From Lachnospiraceae bacterium (GTDB taxonomy: Bacteria > Bacillota > Clostridia > Lachnospirales > Lachnospiraceae): 64,000 nucleotides of DNA. This document shows, in pieces, positions 54,255-64,000 of the stretch. The position numbers were made by a program, and so were the translations under genes. The stretch lies in contig JAGANQ010000093.1 in the NCBI GenBank assembly GCA_017624115.1, positions 1 to 64,000 of the forward strand. The letters run 5' to 3'. Each line of letters begins with the position of its first letter. Within the stretch, counting starts at the first letter, position 1. Below the pieces are notes generated by a model. The model ran no database searches and was not told where the DNA came from. It was given only the letters and a program-made list of their open reading frames with translations.

Positions 54255-54842
54255 ATGAGTACATCGGAAAATAAAAAATTTAACACAAAGAAACTGGCAC
54301 AGGCAGCCTTATGCGCCGCTCTCTGCTACATTGGCTTTTCTTTTTTCAAGATTGACATTCCCGTAGGCACCGAGAAAACAGCCTTCCACCTTGGAAATGT
54401 TTTCTGCGTGCTGGCAGCGCTTCTCACCGGCGGTTTATACGGCGGTCTTGCCGGTGCAGTAGGTATGACTATCGCAGACCTGACCAGCGGATATGTCACC
54501 AGCGCACCTAAGACCTTTTTCTTGAAGCTCTGTATCGGTCTTATCGTTGGGCTCGTGGCACACAAGATTTTCAAGCTGAATGAAGAGGAACATTCTGCCC
54601 GCTATGTAGCCGGCGTTACGGTTCTCTCTGCTGCGGCAGGCATGGTCTTTAATATCTTTGCAGACCCGATTGTCGGATACTTCTACAAGACTTATCTGTT
54701 AGGCGTACCGCAGGATTTATCCAAGGCTCTCGCAAAGATTGGTGCACTGACTACCAGTGTCAATGCGCTGATTGCCGTTATCGTAGCATCCGTTCTGTAT
54801 CTGGCAATACGTCCAGCAATGAAAAAGGCAAATCTGCTGTAA
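54255..54842 (+). CDS. ECF transporter S component
   Basis: 195-residue membrane protein with about six hydrophobic segments. HLGNVFCVLAALLTGGLYGG and the following GMTIADLTSGY match the ECF-type vitamin transporter substrate-binding subunits (DUF1393/ECF-S group). It captures a vitamin or cofactor precursor and works with a shared EcfA-EcfA'-EcfT module encoded elsewhere. Substrate unknown. AGGAGG precedes the ATG and lies in the palindrome described just upstream; an earlier in-frame ATG would run through that palindrome. Confidence 0.85.
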   Translation: MSTSENKKFNTKKLAQAALCAALCYIGFSFFKIDIPVGTEKTAFHLGNVFCVLAALLTGGLYGGLAGAVGMTIADLTSGYVTSAPKTFFLKLCIGLIVGLVAHKIFKLNEEEHSARYVAGVTVLSAAAGMVFNIFADPIVGYFYKTYLLGVPQDLSKALAKIGALTTSVNALIAVIVASVLYLAIRPAMKKANLL

Positions 54843-54869
54843 AATAAAATTGGTTAAAGCCTGTTAAGA

Positions 54870-55448
54870 GGCTGTTGCACTTGATATAGTTATATGCTGT
54901 GATAATTGCTGCTATGAGAAATGAGAAGCCTGCCTATTTCAAATATATGCTTTGGAGAGATTAGCAAGAAATTTAAGAGTTTCTTACATCCGGAGCTTTG
55001 GAAAGCAAAGTTTGTGTCTTTGATGCAATCGACAAGCCCAGGCAGATGTCCGCTCAGGGAAAAACAGACAATCAAAGTTCCTAGCCGCTCTAAGGCAGGC
55101 AACTCACAAACTCAATATAAAAGCGCATAAATGCGAACTCGCTCTGACTATCCTTAATGTGATAAGGTTGAGAGCTCAGACACACATTTATGCGCTTATG
55201 TTTTGTTCGTTTGCCTGCCAAGAGCGGCACGAAACTTTTCTATCGTCTGTTCTTTCTCCTGACGGACAACCTGCCATGAGGCTTGTTCGATGCTTCGGAA
55301 GACACAAACCATAAAGGCTTTCCAAAGCCCGGTGTTAGAAACACTAAATTTCATGCTTACTCCAAAGCTATATTTGAAAATATTGCAGATAATACACTTC
55401 TTGTAACAGCAATTATCATAACTTACGCATTGAAAAAATGCAACAGCC
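54870..55448 (+). repeat. giant palindromic repeat, copy C
   Basis: Same orientation as copy A. The outermost arms are perfect: GGCTGTTGCA (54870-54879) and TGCAACAGCC (55439-55448). Inner pairs: GCGCATAAATG (55123-55133) with CATTTATGCGC (55185-55195), and GGCAGGCAA (55094-55102) with TTGCCTGCC (55211-55219). It fills the gap between the convergent ECF S-component and GlgX-like genes. Short open frames in both strands have no ribosome sites and I do not call them. Confidence 0.9.
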
Positions 55449-55480
55449 ACTTTTATGGTAAGATACTTTTTCTACGCTAC

Positions 55481-57343
55481 CTACATTCCCACCAGAATTG
55501 CACAGCTTCGCGGAGACACCGGATATTCCTTCTGATTGTCCAATAATCTCTTTTCCTGCAAAAAACCGTCCTTGCAGGTTTCGGTAGAGACAAGCTCATA
55601 CCAGCTCTTTCCCTTCGGCAGATTCGGCAGTGCCAGTGTATGCTCCTCCCAATGAGAATTGAGTGCCACATAGTAAAAGCTTTCCGGCTCCGCCTGCGCA
55701 TATTTCGCATATTCACCGCAATACATAATACCCACGTGACGGCTGTAGGCATCCAGATCCGGATACCATGCCCGGCTCCCATGGTAAGACACGTCCGGGT
55801 AACCATTCTTTCCATAATCCATGTACTTTAACTGCTCCGGCATATGGAAAATCCTGTGTTCTCTGCGAAAAGCTATCAGAGCCTTTGTAAACGCAAGCAA
55901 TGCTGCCCTGCTCTGGCTTAATTTCCAGTTAATCCATGATATTTCATTATCCTGACACCACGCATTGCTGTTGCCGCCCTTCGTTCTGCCAAATTCATCT
56001 CCGGCTAACAGCATCGGCACGCCCTGACTTAAGAACACCAGCATCAGCGCATTTCTCACCTGCTTCTCCCTGCGCTCTACGACCTTCTTCCTTCTGGTTT
56101 CTCCCTCCTCACCACAGTTCCAGCTGTAATTGTAAGGATTTCCGTCACGGTTGTTTTCGCCGTTTTTCTCATTATGCTTTTTTTCATAAGTTACACTGTC
56201 ATGCAGTGTCAGGCTGTCATGGTTTGCTATATAATTCACTACACTGTGCCCGCATGGATTCAGATTCATCCGATGCAGCAATGACTGCAGCAGGTCTTCA
56301 TCTCCCTTAATGAATCTTCTCGCATCTACCATGAAGCCATCGTGAAACTCTGCCAGATGCTTCTTTTCCCTCTCATGTCCGGCAGGCTCCGTGTCACCCC
56401 ACCATGTACCAAACAGCTTGGTTGATGACAGCAGCGGATCCTCAGCTATCAGCTGCATCGGTGCCACATCAGCGTTTACATGAAAGCCATCAATATGATA
56501 CTCCATCACCCAGTAGCGCAGGCATTCCAATATAAAATCCTTTCTCGTTCCCGGAACAAAATAAAATTCCATACAAAGCTCGATTCCATTGCGATGAAGT
56601 TCCTTTACCAGCTCCTTAAGCTCTGTATATGCTTCTTTCTTCTCTGAGTAAGAAGCCTTCGGTGCAAAATAAAAGGCATTTCCATAGCCCCAGTAATTTA
56701 TGCGCGCTGATGGCTGCTGCTCCTCCGGTAAGCTCTGCGGATGAGACATTGGCAGCTCATCAAACTCATATGCCGGCAACAGCTCCAGCATCGTAATGCC
56801 AAGCTCCCTCAAATATGGTATTTTTTCTTTTACTCCGGCAAAGGTTCCCCTCGCTTTCACCTCGGAAGAAGCATGCTTCGTAAATCCCCTGACATGCAGG
56901 CGATACAGAATCGTATCCTCCATCGCCAGTGCAAGCGGCCTGTCCCCTTCCCAGTCAAAAGCATCTCTATAGCACAGTGCACAGTTCTCCTGCTTTGCAG
57001 GCTTGCCAAACTGCTCTCTGCCCAATATATATCTTGCATAGCTGTCTGTCACTATCCTGCCGCCAATCTGGAAATTATAGGCAAATTCCTGAGGTAATCC
57101 CTCTACCTTCATGCAGATGAGTTTTCCTGTTCTTCCTGTCTCCGGAAACAAAAGCTCTGCGATAAGCTTTCTCTTTGTATATCCCCTGTTTTCATACACC
57201 AGCAGCTTTACTTCTGCTGTTTCCGGTGCCTGCACAGATATATTGACACCGTCCGTCTCTCTTGTTACTCCCATGGGGAATGGATGCCCTGTTTTTATGT
57301 TATATGCCTGTTTGTCCATTTCTTTCGCCATCGTCCCTCGCAT
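55481..57343 (-). CDS. GlgX/isoamylase-like GH13 protein, catalytic residues lost
   Basis: Up to 620 residues: N-terminal CBM48-like domain (about 15-110), a GH13 barrel (about 140-470) and a C-terminal beta domain. Overall it matches glycogen debranching proteins, with NYWGYGNAFYFAP (216-228) and ARRFIKGDEDLLQ. In the conserved regions the usual D-V-V-x-N-H becomes MEFYFVPG, the nucleophile G-F-R-F-D is GFHVN (Asn290), and the acid-base L-I-A-E-P aligns with LFGTW (Thr313); only the transition-state Asp in NHD (374-376) is kept. Hydrolysis is unlikely; glucan binding or regulation may remain. The start is uncertain among Met codons 1, 5 and 9. Confidence 0.8.
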   Translation of the reverse strand: MRGTMAKEMDKQAYNIKTGHPFPMGVTRETDGVNISVQAPETAEVKLLVYENRGYTKRKLIAELLFPETGRTGKLICMKVEGLPQEFAYNFQIGGRIVTDSYARYILGREQFGKPAKQENCALCYRDAFDWEGDRPLALAMEDTILYRLHVRGFTKHASSEVKARGTFAGVKEKIPYLRELGITMLELLPAYEFDELPMSHPQSLPEEQQPSARINYWGYGNAFYFAPKASYSEKKEAYTELKELVKELHRNGIELCMEFYFVPGTRKDFILECLRYWVMEYHIDGFHVNADVAPMQLIAEDPLLSSTKLFGTWWGDTEPAGHEREKKHLAEFHDGFMVDARRFIKGDEDLLQSLLHRMNLNPCGHSVVNYIANHDSLTLHDSVTYEKKHNEKNGENNRDGNPYNYSWNCGEEGETRRKKVVERREKQVRNALMLVFLSQGVPMLLAGDEFGRTKGGNSNAWCQDNEISWINWKLSQSRAALLAFTKALIAFRREHRIFHMPEQLKYMDYGKNGYPDVSYHGSRAWYPDLDAYSRHVGIMYCGEYAKYAQAEPESFYYVALNSHWEEHTLALPNLPKGKSWYELVSTETCKDGFLQEKRLLDNQKEYPVSPRSCAILVGM

Positions 57344-57419
57344 TCTCGTTACAGTTTAACCATTACATCCAAAAGCTGCCCTGCGGCAGCTTTTACTGCG
57401 GCGGCAGAGCACTTTCTCC

Positions 57420-58172
57420 CTATTCTATTATCAATTCTATCGGACAATGATCCGAACCATAGATTTCGGTATGAATCACTGCATCCCTAAGACGTTCTTT
57501 CATCCCTGCGGACACACAGAAATAATCAATGCGCCATCCTACATTCTTTTCTCTTGCCTGTCTCATGTAAGACCACCAGGAATAGCATTCCTCTTTATGT
57601 GGATAAAAATAACGAAACGTATCAATAAACCCACTATTAAGAAGCTCTGTAAACTTCCCGCGTTCCTCGTCGGTAAAGCCTGCATTTTTATGATTGGTCT
57701 TAGGATTTTTCAAGTCAATTTCCTGATGAGCCACATTCATGTCACCGCAGACAATGACACCCTTCTTTTCCGCAAGCCCCTTAAGATACTGGCGGAACGC
57801 ATCCTCCCATGTCATACGGTACTCAAGCCGTGTAAGCTCTCTCTGGGAATTCGGTGTATAAACCGTCACCATATAAAAGTCCTCATATTCCAGAGTAATC
57901 ACACGTCCCTCATGGTCATGTACTTCCAGACCGATACCATAGCTGGCGGAAAGCGGCTCTTCCCTGGTAAATATCGCTGTACCGGAATACCCCTTCTTCT
58001 CCGCGTAATTCCAGTACTGATGATATCCCGGCAGATTTAATGCTATCTGACCTTCCTGCAGCTTACTCTCCTGAATGCAGAAAATATCTGCATCTATTTT
58101 CTCAAAAAAATCTATAAATCCCTTTTCCATACAGGCTCTCAGCCCATTTACATTCCAGGATATCAGTTTCAT
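57420..58172 (-). CDS. exoA: exodeoxyribonuclease III / AP endonuclease
   Basis: 250 residues. Endonuclease/exonuclease/phosphatase-fold DNA repair enzyme acting on abasic sites. Motifs: SWNVNGLRA with the metal-binding Asn, IFCIQESKL with the catalytic Glu, VCGDMNVAH (Asp, Asn), and the C-terminal GSDHCPIEL with the catalytic His. ATG chosen so that GGCGGAG lies 6 bases upstream; a longer version adds six codons. Stand-alone gene after guaB. Confidence 0.93.
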   Translation of the reverse strand: MKLISWNVNGLRACMEKGFIDFFEKIDADIFCIQESKLQEGQIALNLPGYHQYWNYAEKKGYSGTAIFTREEPLSASYGIGLEVHDHEGRVITLEYEDFYMVTVYTPNSQRELTRLEYRMTWEDAFRQYLKGLAEKKGVIVCGDMNVAHQEIDLKNPKTNHKNAGFTDEERGKFTELLNSGFIDTFRYFYPHKEECYSWWSYMRQAREKNVGWRIDYFCVSAGMKERLRDAVIHTEIYGSDHCPIELIIE

Positions 58173-58252
58173 CATTTCTCCGCCTTCCATTTACCTAATG
58201 ATTTTTATTATACCTAAAGTATATCCTTTTTTCAACCTTTCCTTCCGCATAA

Positions 58253-58295
58253 AAGGAAAAAGAGAGGCATGCCGACCTTCCGTCGGCACACCTCC
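58253..58295 (-). terminator. terminator of guaB
   Basis: TGCCGAC pairs with GTCGGCA, extended by GAGG/CCTC beyond a small internal mismatch; on the minus strand a T5 run follows. Confidence 0.82.
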
Positions 58296-58308
58296 TGTAC
58301 ACTATCAT

Positions 58309-59805
<1,497 letters not shown>

Positions 59806-59816
59806 TTAGTTTTTCA

Positions 59817-59845
59817 AGTTTAACAAATATCTTATCCAATGTCAA
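59817..59845 (-). promoter_or_regulatory. promoter of guaB
   Basis: On the minus strand the consensus -35 TTGACA, 17 bp, and TAAACT. No purine riboswitch or G-box was recognised in the short leader. Confidence 0.7.
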
Positions 59846-59866
59846 GGCAAAAAGAATATTTTTGCT

Positions 59867-60364
59867 TTACTTTATCACTTTTCTTGGGGAAGTGTTCCAC
59901 ATATCCTCCAGCATTCTCTCGCTTGGCTCAAGAATAACCTTCACCATCTCATTATTGTGGGAAGTATACATGATATATTTTTTATTCTCTGCTATTCCAG
60001 AAGAAAAATCCATTGTCTTGCAGGGAGTATTTTTATAATTATCAAGCTGATGCGCACCCTCAGGAGCAATAATCTCCGCCTGCTCCATATTAAATACTGC
60101 ACAGCGCTTTCTTCTGGACTTTGCCATAATTTTGTCGATATCTATCTCACCTTTGACAAACGTATACTCATACTCCAAATCCCAGTTCATAGATAAACGG
60201 TAAGTCAGATAGCCGACAACAACTGCCGGAATCAAAAGTATCACAAAACCCATCATGGAAAGCAGCACCAGTATAGCTGTAACAATGACTAATGCTACCT
60301 TTGCCGCAAATGCCCACGACGGCGACTTCTTCTTTACAATCCATTCTGAATATAAATCACTCAT
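59867..60364 (-). CDS. two-helix membrane protein, function unknown
   Basis: 165 residues. Two adjacent hydrophobic segments in about 20-60 with a short turn, then a cytoplasmic beta-rich part (YEYTFVKGEIDIDKI, KYIMYTSHNNEMVKVILEPS) that could fold as a PH-like domain. It may correspond to a Lachnospiraceae family listed as DUF6106, from memory only. Ends in TSPRKVIK. Monocistronic between guaB and groEL; no clue to function. Confidence 0.65.
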   Translation of the reverse strand: MSDLYSEWIVKKKSPSWAFAAKVALVIVTAILVLLSMMGFVILLIPAVVVGYLTYRLSMNWDLEYEYTFVKGEIDIDKIMAKSRRKRCAVFNMEQAEIIAPEGAHQLDNYKNTPCKTMDFSSGIAENKKYIMYTSHNNEMVKVILEPSERMLEDMWNTSPRKVIK

Positions 60365-60453
60365 TATAGCCTCCTATGTGTCTTTCATTATTCTTCTACT
60401 ATATTAGCACATTTTACATCAAGTCACAAGCAGAAGAGGCATTAAGTTTCTAT

Positions 60454-60488
60454 AAAATAATGGGACCGCCGCAATTCGCGACAGTCCC
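60454..60488 (-). terminator. terminator of groESL
   Basis: On the minus strand GGGACTGTCGC pairs over all 11 positions (with wobbles) with GCGGCGGTCCC around a 5-base loop, followed by ATTATTTTAT. Confidence 0.75.
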
Positions 60489-60556
60489 TTATCTGTATGC
60501 CCTGTGGGAACACATTCTGCTGCTTTCTTATACTTGTGTCTAATATAAGGAATGGC

Positions 60557-62189
<1,633 letters not shown>

Positions 62190-62204
62190 TAAATTTATTC
62201 TATC

Positions 62205-62489
62205 CTATTCAACGATTGCCAGAATATCATTCTGCTTTACTACGATGTATTCTTCTTCTTCGATTTTTACCTCTGTTCCGGCATATTTGGAGTAGATAAC
62301 CTTATCTCCAACCTTTACCTGCATCGTAACCTCCTTGCCGTCTACAACCCCGCCCGGCCCAACAGCTATAACTTCAGCCTGCTGCGGTTTTTCCTTTGCC
62401 TGACCCGGTAATACAATACCGGACTTTGTGGTTTCTTCTGCTACTAACTGCTTTAATACGACTCTGTCGCCTAAAGGTACTAATTTCAT
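62205..62489 (-). CDS. groS: co-chaperonin GroES
   Basis: 94-residue lid of the GroEL chamber. PLGDRVVLKQ opens the protein and the mobile-loop segment EETTKSGIVLPG is present. The ATG has AAGGAGG 9 bases upstream; an in-frame TTG two codons earlier is not the start. Confidence 0.97.
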   Translation of the reverse strand: MKLVPLGDRVVLKQLVAEETTKSGIVLPGQAKEKPQQAEVIAVGPGGVVDGKEVTMQVKVGDKVIYSKYAGTEVKIEEEEYIVVKQNDILAIVE

Positions 62490-62514
62490 ATTCAAATTCC
62501 TCCTTCATGTTTTA

Positions 62515-62541
62515 TTAGCACTCATCATTATCGAGTGCTAA
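62515..62541 (-). promoter_or_regulatory. CIRCE element (HrcA operator)
   Basis: Perfect consensus: TTAGCACTC, 9-base spacer, GAGTGCTAA, immediately upstream of groES. It binds HrcA and gives heat-shock induction. Confidence 0.97.
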
Positions 62542-62552
62542 CCGATAGTTAT

Positions 62553-62581
62553 ATATTAGTTACTTATGTCCCAATATGCAA
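62553..62581 (-). promoter_or_regulatory. promoter of groESL
   Basis: On the minus strand TTGCAT and TAATAT at 17-bp spacing; the start of transcription would fall at the CIRCE, as expected. Confidence 0.65.
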
Positions 62582-62736
62582 GTTTCCATTTTCTTCTATT
62601 ATATCTATTATCTCTTAAATCCTCTTTTATTCTCTTGTTTTCTCTTATTTTCTCGTTTTTATTCTTTTCGCAGATTTTATATTTTTTTTATATTCTGACC
62701 TCTCCTGAGGCAACAGCGTTTTGATCCTGCATTCCG

Positions 62737-63006
62737 CTACTCCCAGCAGTTTCTGCCCGGCATCGGGCACTGCTGGCTATCCTTCCGCGCCCGAGCCAGC
62801 ACAAAGCATCCACAGTACTTGCAGGTCAGACCTCCGACCAGTGCTTCACATTCGCTGCATATCGCAAGCCTCTTTTCATAGATATCATCTGCGGTCCGCT
62901 GCTCCACAGGTATATTTCTGACATAAGCGGCAATCGCTTCATACATCTGGTTCTTTTGCAGCTTTGGCGGAATTTTGCACATACAGACAGGCATATTATC
63001 GTTCAT
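62737..63006 (-). CDS. small Cys-rich, probably zinc-binding protein
   Basis: 89 residues with eight cysteines: MCK near the start, CSEC, CKYCGCF, CP and CWE. The spaced C-x-x-C and C-x-x-C-x-C groups suggest one or two zinc ribbons. It resembles the Lachnospiraceae DUF6171 group, from memory. A helix-rich part (LQKNQMYEAIAAYVRNIPVEQR) precedes the fingers. AAAGGA lies upstream of the ATG. Function unknown. Confidence 0.75.
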   Translation of the reverse strand: MNDNMPVCMCKIPPKLQKNQMYEAIAAYVRNIPVEQRTADDIYEKRLAICSECEALVGGLTCKYCGCFVLARARKDSQQCPMPGRNCWE

Positions 63007-63102
63007 ATTCTAGTCCTTTCAAAAATATCTCTTTTCTTTTTATGCAAAACGTATTACAATAGGCATATGGAAATAGTTCCATTAAAGAAAGGAGTTGCTT
63101 TC

Positions 63103-63351
63103 ATGTCAAAGAAAAGCTTTTGGAAATTTCTTGCCGCTGCAGTCATCATCGGTGCTGCTGTTGCCGGCTGTATTCTTTACTTTTCCAAATACAGAGATTT
63201 CAGAAAATCCCTTGACGAGGATTTCAATGATTTCGAAGATGACGCAGATGATTCCGACAGTAAGACAGATACAGAGGAAAATCCAGACCCTCCTGTTAAA
63301 AGGGCATATGTATCTATTCCTTTCGATACCCCTGCAGAAGCTGAAGCATAG
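63103..63351 (+). CDS. small membrane protein with acidic tail (YtxH-like)
   Basis: 82 residues. A hydrophobic helix (about 8-28) anchors the protein and the rest is acidic (EDFNDFEDDADDSD). KYRDFRKSLDEDF after the helix recalls YtxH-type stress proteins, weakly. AAAGGAG lies 8 bases before the ATG; an upstream in-frame start has no ribosome site. Convergent with the next gene across a terminator. Confidence 0.7.
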   Translation: MSKKSFWKFLAAAVIIGAAVAGCILYFSKYRDFRKSLDEDFNDFEDDADDSDSKTDTEENPDPPVKRAYVSIPFDTPAEAEA

Positions 63352-63392
63352 TCTGCCGGATTTTTGGGGTTTTGGGAATACCCGTATCATCT

Positions 63393-63428
63393 AAGGGACT
63401 GCCGTGTACGTCCACAGCAGTCCCTTTT
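63393..63428 (+). terminator. terminator between convergent genes
   Basis: AAGGGACTGC pairs perfectly with GCAGTCCCTT, followed by TT on the plus strand. Confidence 0.8.
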
Positions 63429-63443
63429 CTGTTTTATTCCCTT

Positions 63444-64000
63444 CTATTCCTCGGGCACAATGCCGTTCAGCTTTGTTAATGCCCTCGGCAGCGAGTCCTT
63501 GGCATTCTTCCATGGCTCATCCTGGTAACGATAATCAAACTTATTGATAAACCATTCCACATCATCTCTTACACGCTCCATATTGGCAAGATACAGTTTA
63601 TCGGTCATTTTTAAGAATTCCTCCATATGACTGCCGGAAAGCTGTTTTGGAGCTTCTTCCATCAGAATGCGGTAATGCTCATTACAGAGTCCTCTGCTGT
63701 TCTCATACGTTTTTCGGAAGCTTTCATCACTTCTCCAAAGATAAAAAATTGTTGCAATATAACGTCTGAAGCTGTTCTCTATTCTTCTGCACACAAAGCA
63801 GGAGCTTTCCAGCTCGTTTAAGTAATCCAGAACAGGATTCGATACTGACTTCTTAAACATTCCCTTCGGATGCTCTCTTTTCCTGCTTAATTTTTCCACA
63901 TCCTTAATTACCTTGTCCATATGTGTCTTCACCACCAGAGCCAGCCCAAGCTTATTATTCTGCTCTGAAATCATCTGCATGTGTCTCTGGCAGAACCCAA
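63444..64000 (-). CDS. DUF6062-like Cys/His protein, cut by the window edge
   Basis: Only the 3' part is in the window: the frame stays open to the right edge, and residues before the first ATG (GFCQRHMQM) continue a recurring C-x-x-H-x-pattern, so the true start lies outside. The visible part repeats the motif as CFVC and GLCNEHY, suggesting metal sites. EQNNKLGLALVVKTHMDKVI and LYLANMERVRDDVEWFINKFDYR resemble DUF6062 proteins of Lachnospiraceae, which have no known function. Confidence 0.75.
   Translation of the reverse strand, partial: GFCQRHMQMISEQNNKLGLALVVKTHMDKVIKDVEKLSRKREHPKGMFKKSVSNPVLDYLNELESSCFVCRRIENSFRRYIATIFYLWRSDESFRKTYENSRGLCNEHYRILMEEAPKQLSGSHMEEFLKMTDKLYLANMERVRDDVEWFINKFDYRYQDEPWKNAKDSLPRALTKLNGIVPEE

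Overview
The window looks like a chromosomal segment of a strictly low-to-moderate-GC Clostridia, most likely a Lachnospiraceae member. Reasons: the Firmicutes order tig-clpP-clpX-lon-engB; indirect tRNA-Asn charging (archaeal-type AspRS plus GatCAB) behind a T-box; AddAB instead of RecBCD; a CIRCE-controlled groESL; sporulation-type PdaB deacetylase; and several small Cys-rich or acidic proteins of a Lachnospiraceae flavour. No rRNA, tRNA, transposase, prophage or CRISPR array was seen. Almost everything is core-genome housekeeping.

Layout. 0-8 kb: a lipoprotein, an alpha/beta esterase, then the proteostasis operon (trigger factor, ClpP, ClpX, Lon, EngB). lon is broken by a one-base frameshift. 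8-12.4 kb: DegV, a beta-propeller protein, an oxalate/formate-type MFS carrier and a convergent PdaB-like deacetylase. 12.5-17.7 kb: a metal-homeostasis island with two G3E (COG0523) GTPases (one His-rich, one fused to a DUF1980-like domain), a CadC-like ArsR repressor with a clear operator, a small HMA metallochaperone carrying an in-frame TAG, a Zn/Cd/Pb P1B-ATPase and a Fur-family regulator. 17.8-26.2 kb: cell-wall enzymes (SLT, L,D-transpeptidase), an ABC exporter, two aminotransferases (second HisC), a DUF368 undecaprenyl-phosphate carrier family protein and an AI-2E family permease. 26.4-31.3 kb: HelD helicase, then an orphan sugar-type binding lipoprotein paired with a membrane HD-GYP protein. 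31.4-36.4 kb: T-box, aspS2, gatC, gatA, gatB. 37.1-45.1 kb (minus): holA, addA, addB. 45.2-64 kb: nadE, an Arg/Asn/Tyr repeat protein, a DUF1292 protein, tdk, a UvrD/PcrA-like helicase, gltX, a sirtuin-like protein lacking its catalytic residues, an ECF S component, a GlgX-like protein also lacking catalytic residues, exoA, guaB, groESL and small proteins up to a gene cut by the right edge.

The most unusual signal is non-coding. Three diverged copies of a roughly 0.5-0.6 kb element occupy three gaps (about 36.5-37.1, 48.8-49.35 and 54.9-55.4 kb). Each is almost entirely one long imperfect inverted repeat, able to fold as a single giant hairpin, and copies differ by compensated base-pair changes. 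All three sit between the 3' ends of convergent genes; in one copy the terminal repeats themselves supply the stop codons of both neighbours. I do not recognise this element as a named family. A second, unrelated palindrome-rich repeat with 14-bp terminal inverted repeats (213 bp upstream of the ABC exporter, and a 39-bp deletion derivative upstream of helD) lies just ahead of ribosome binding sites.

Other points of note are the two probable pseudoenzymes (sirtuin-like and GH13-like), the lon frameshift and the HMA stop codon, which could be real or could be sequence errors, and a 14-bp palindrome that covers both the -10 box and the Shine-Dalgarno of the ECF S-component gene.
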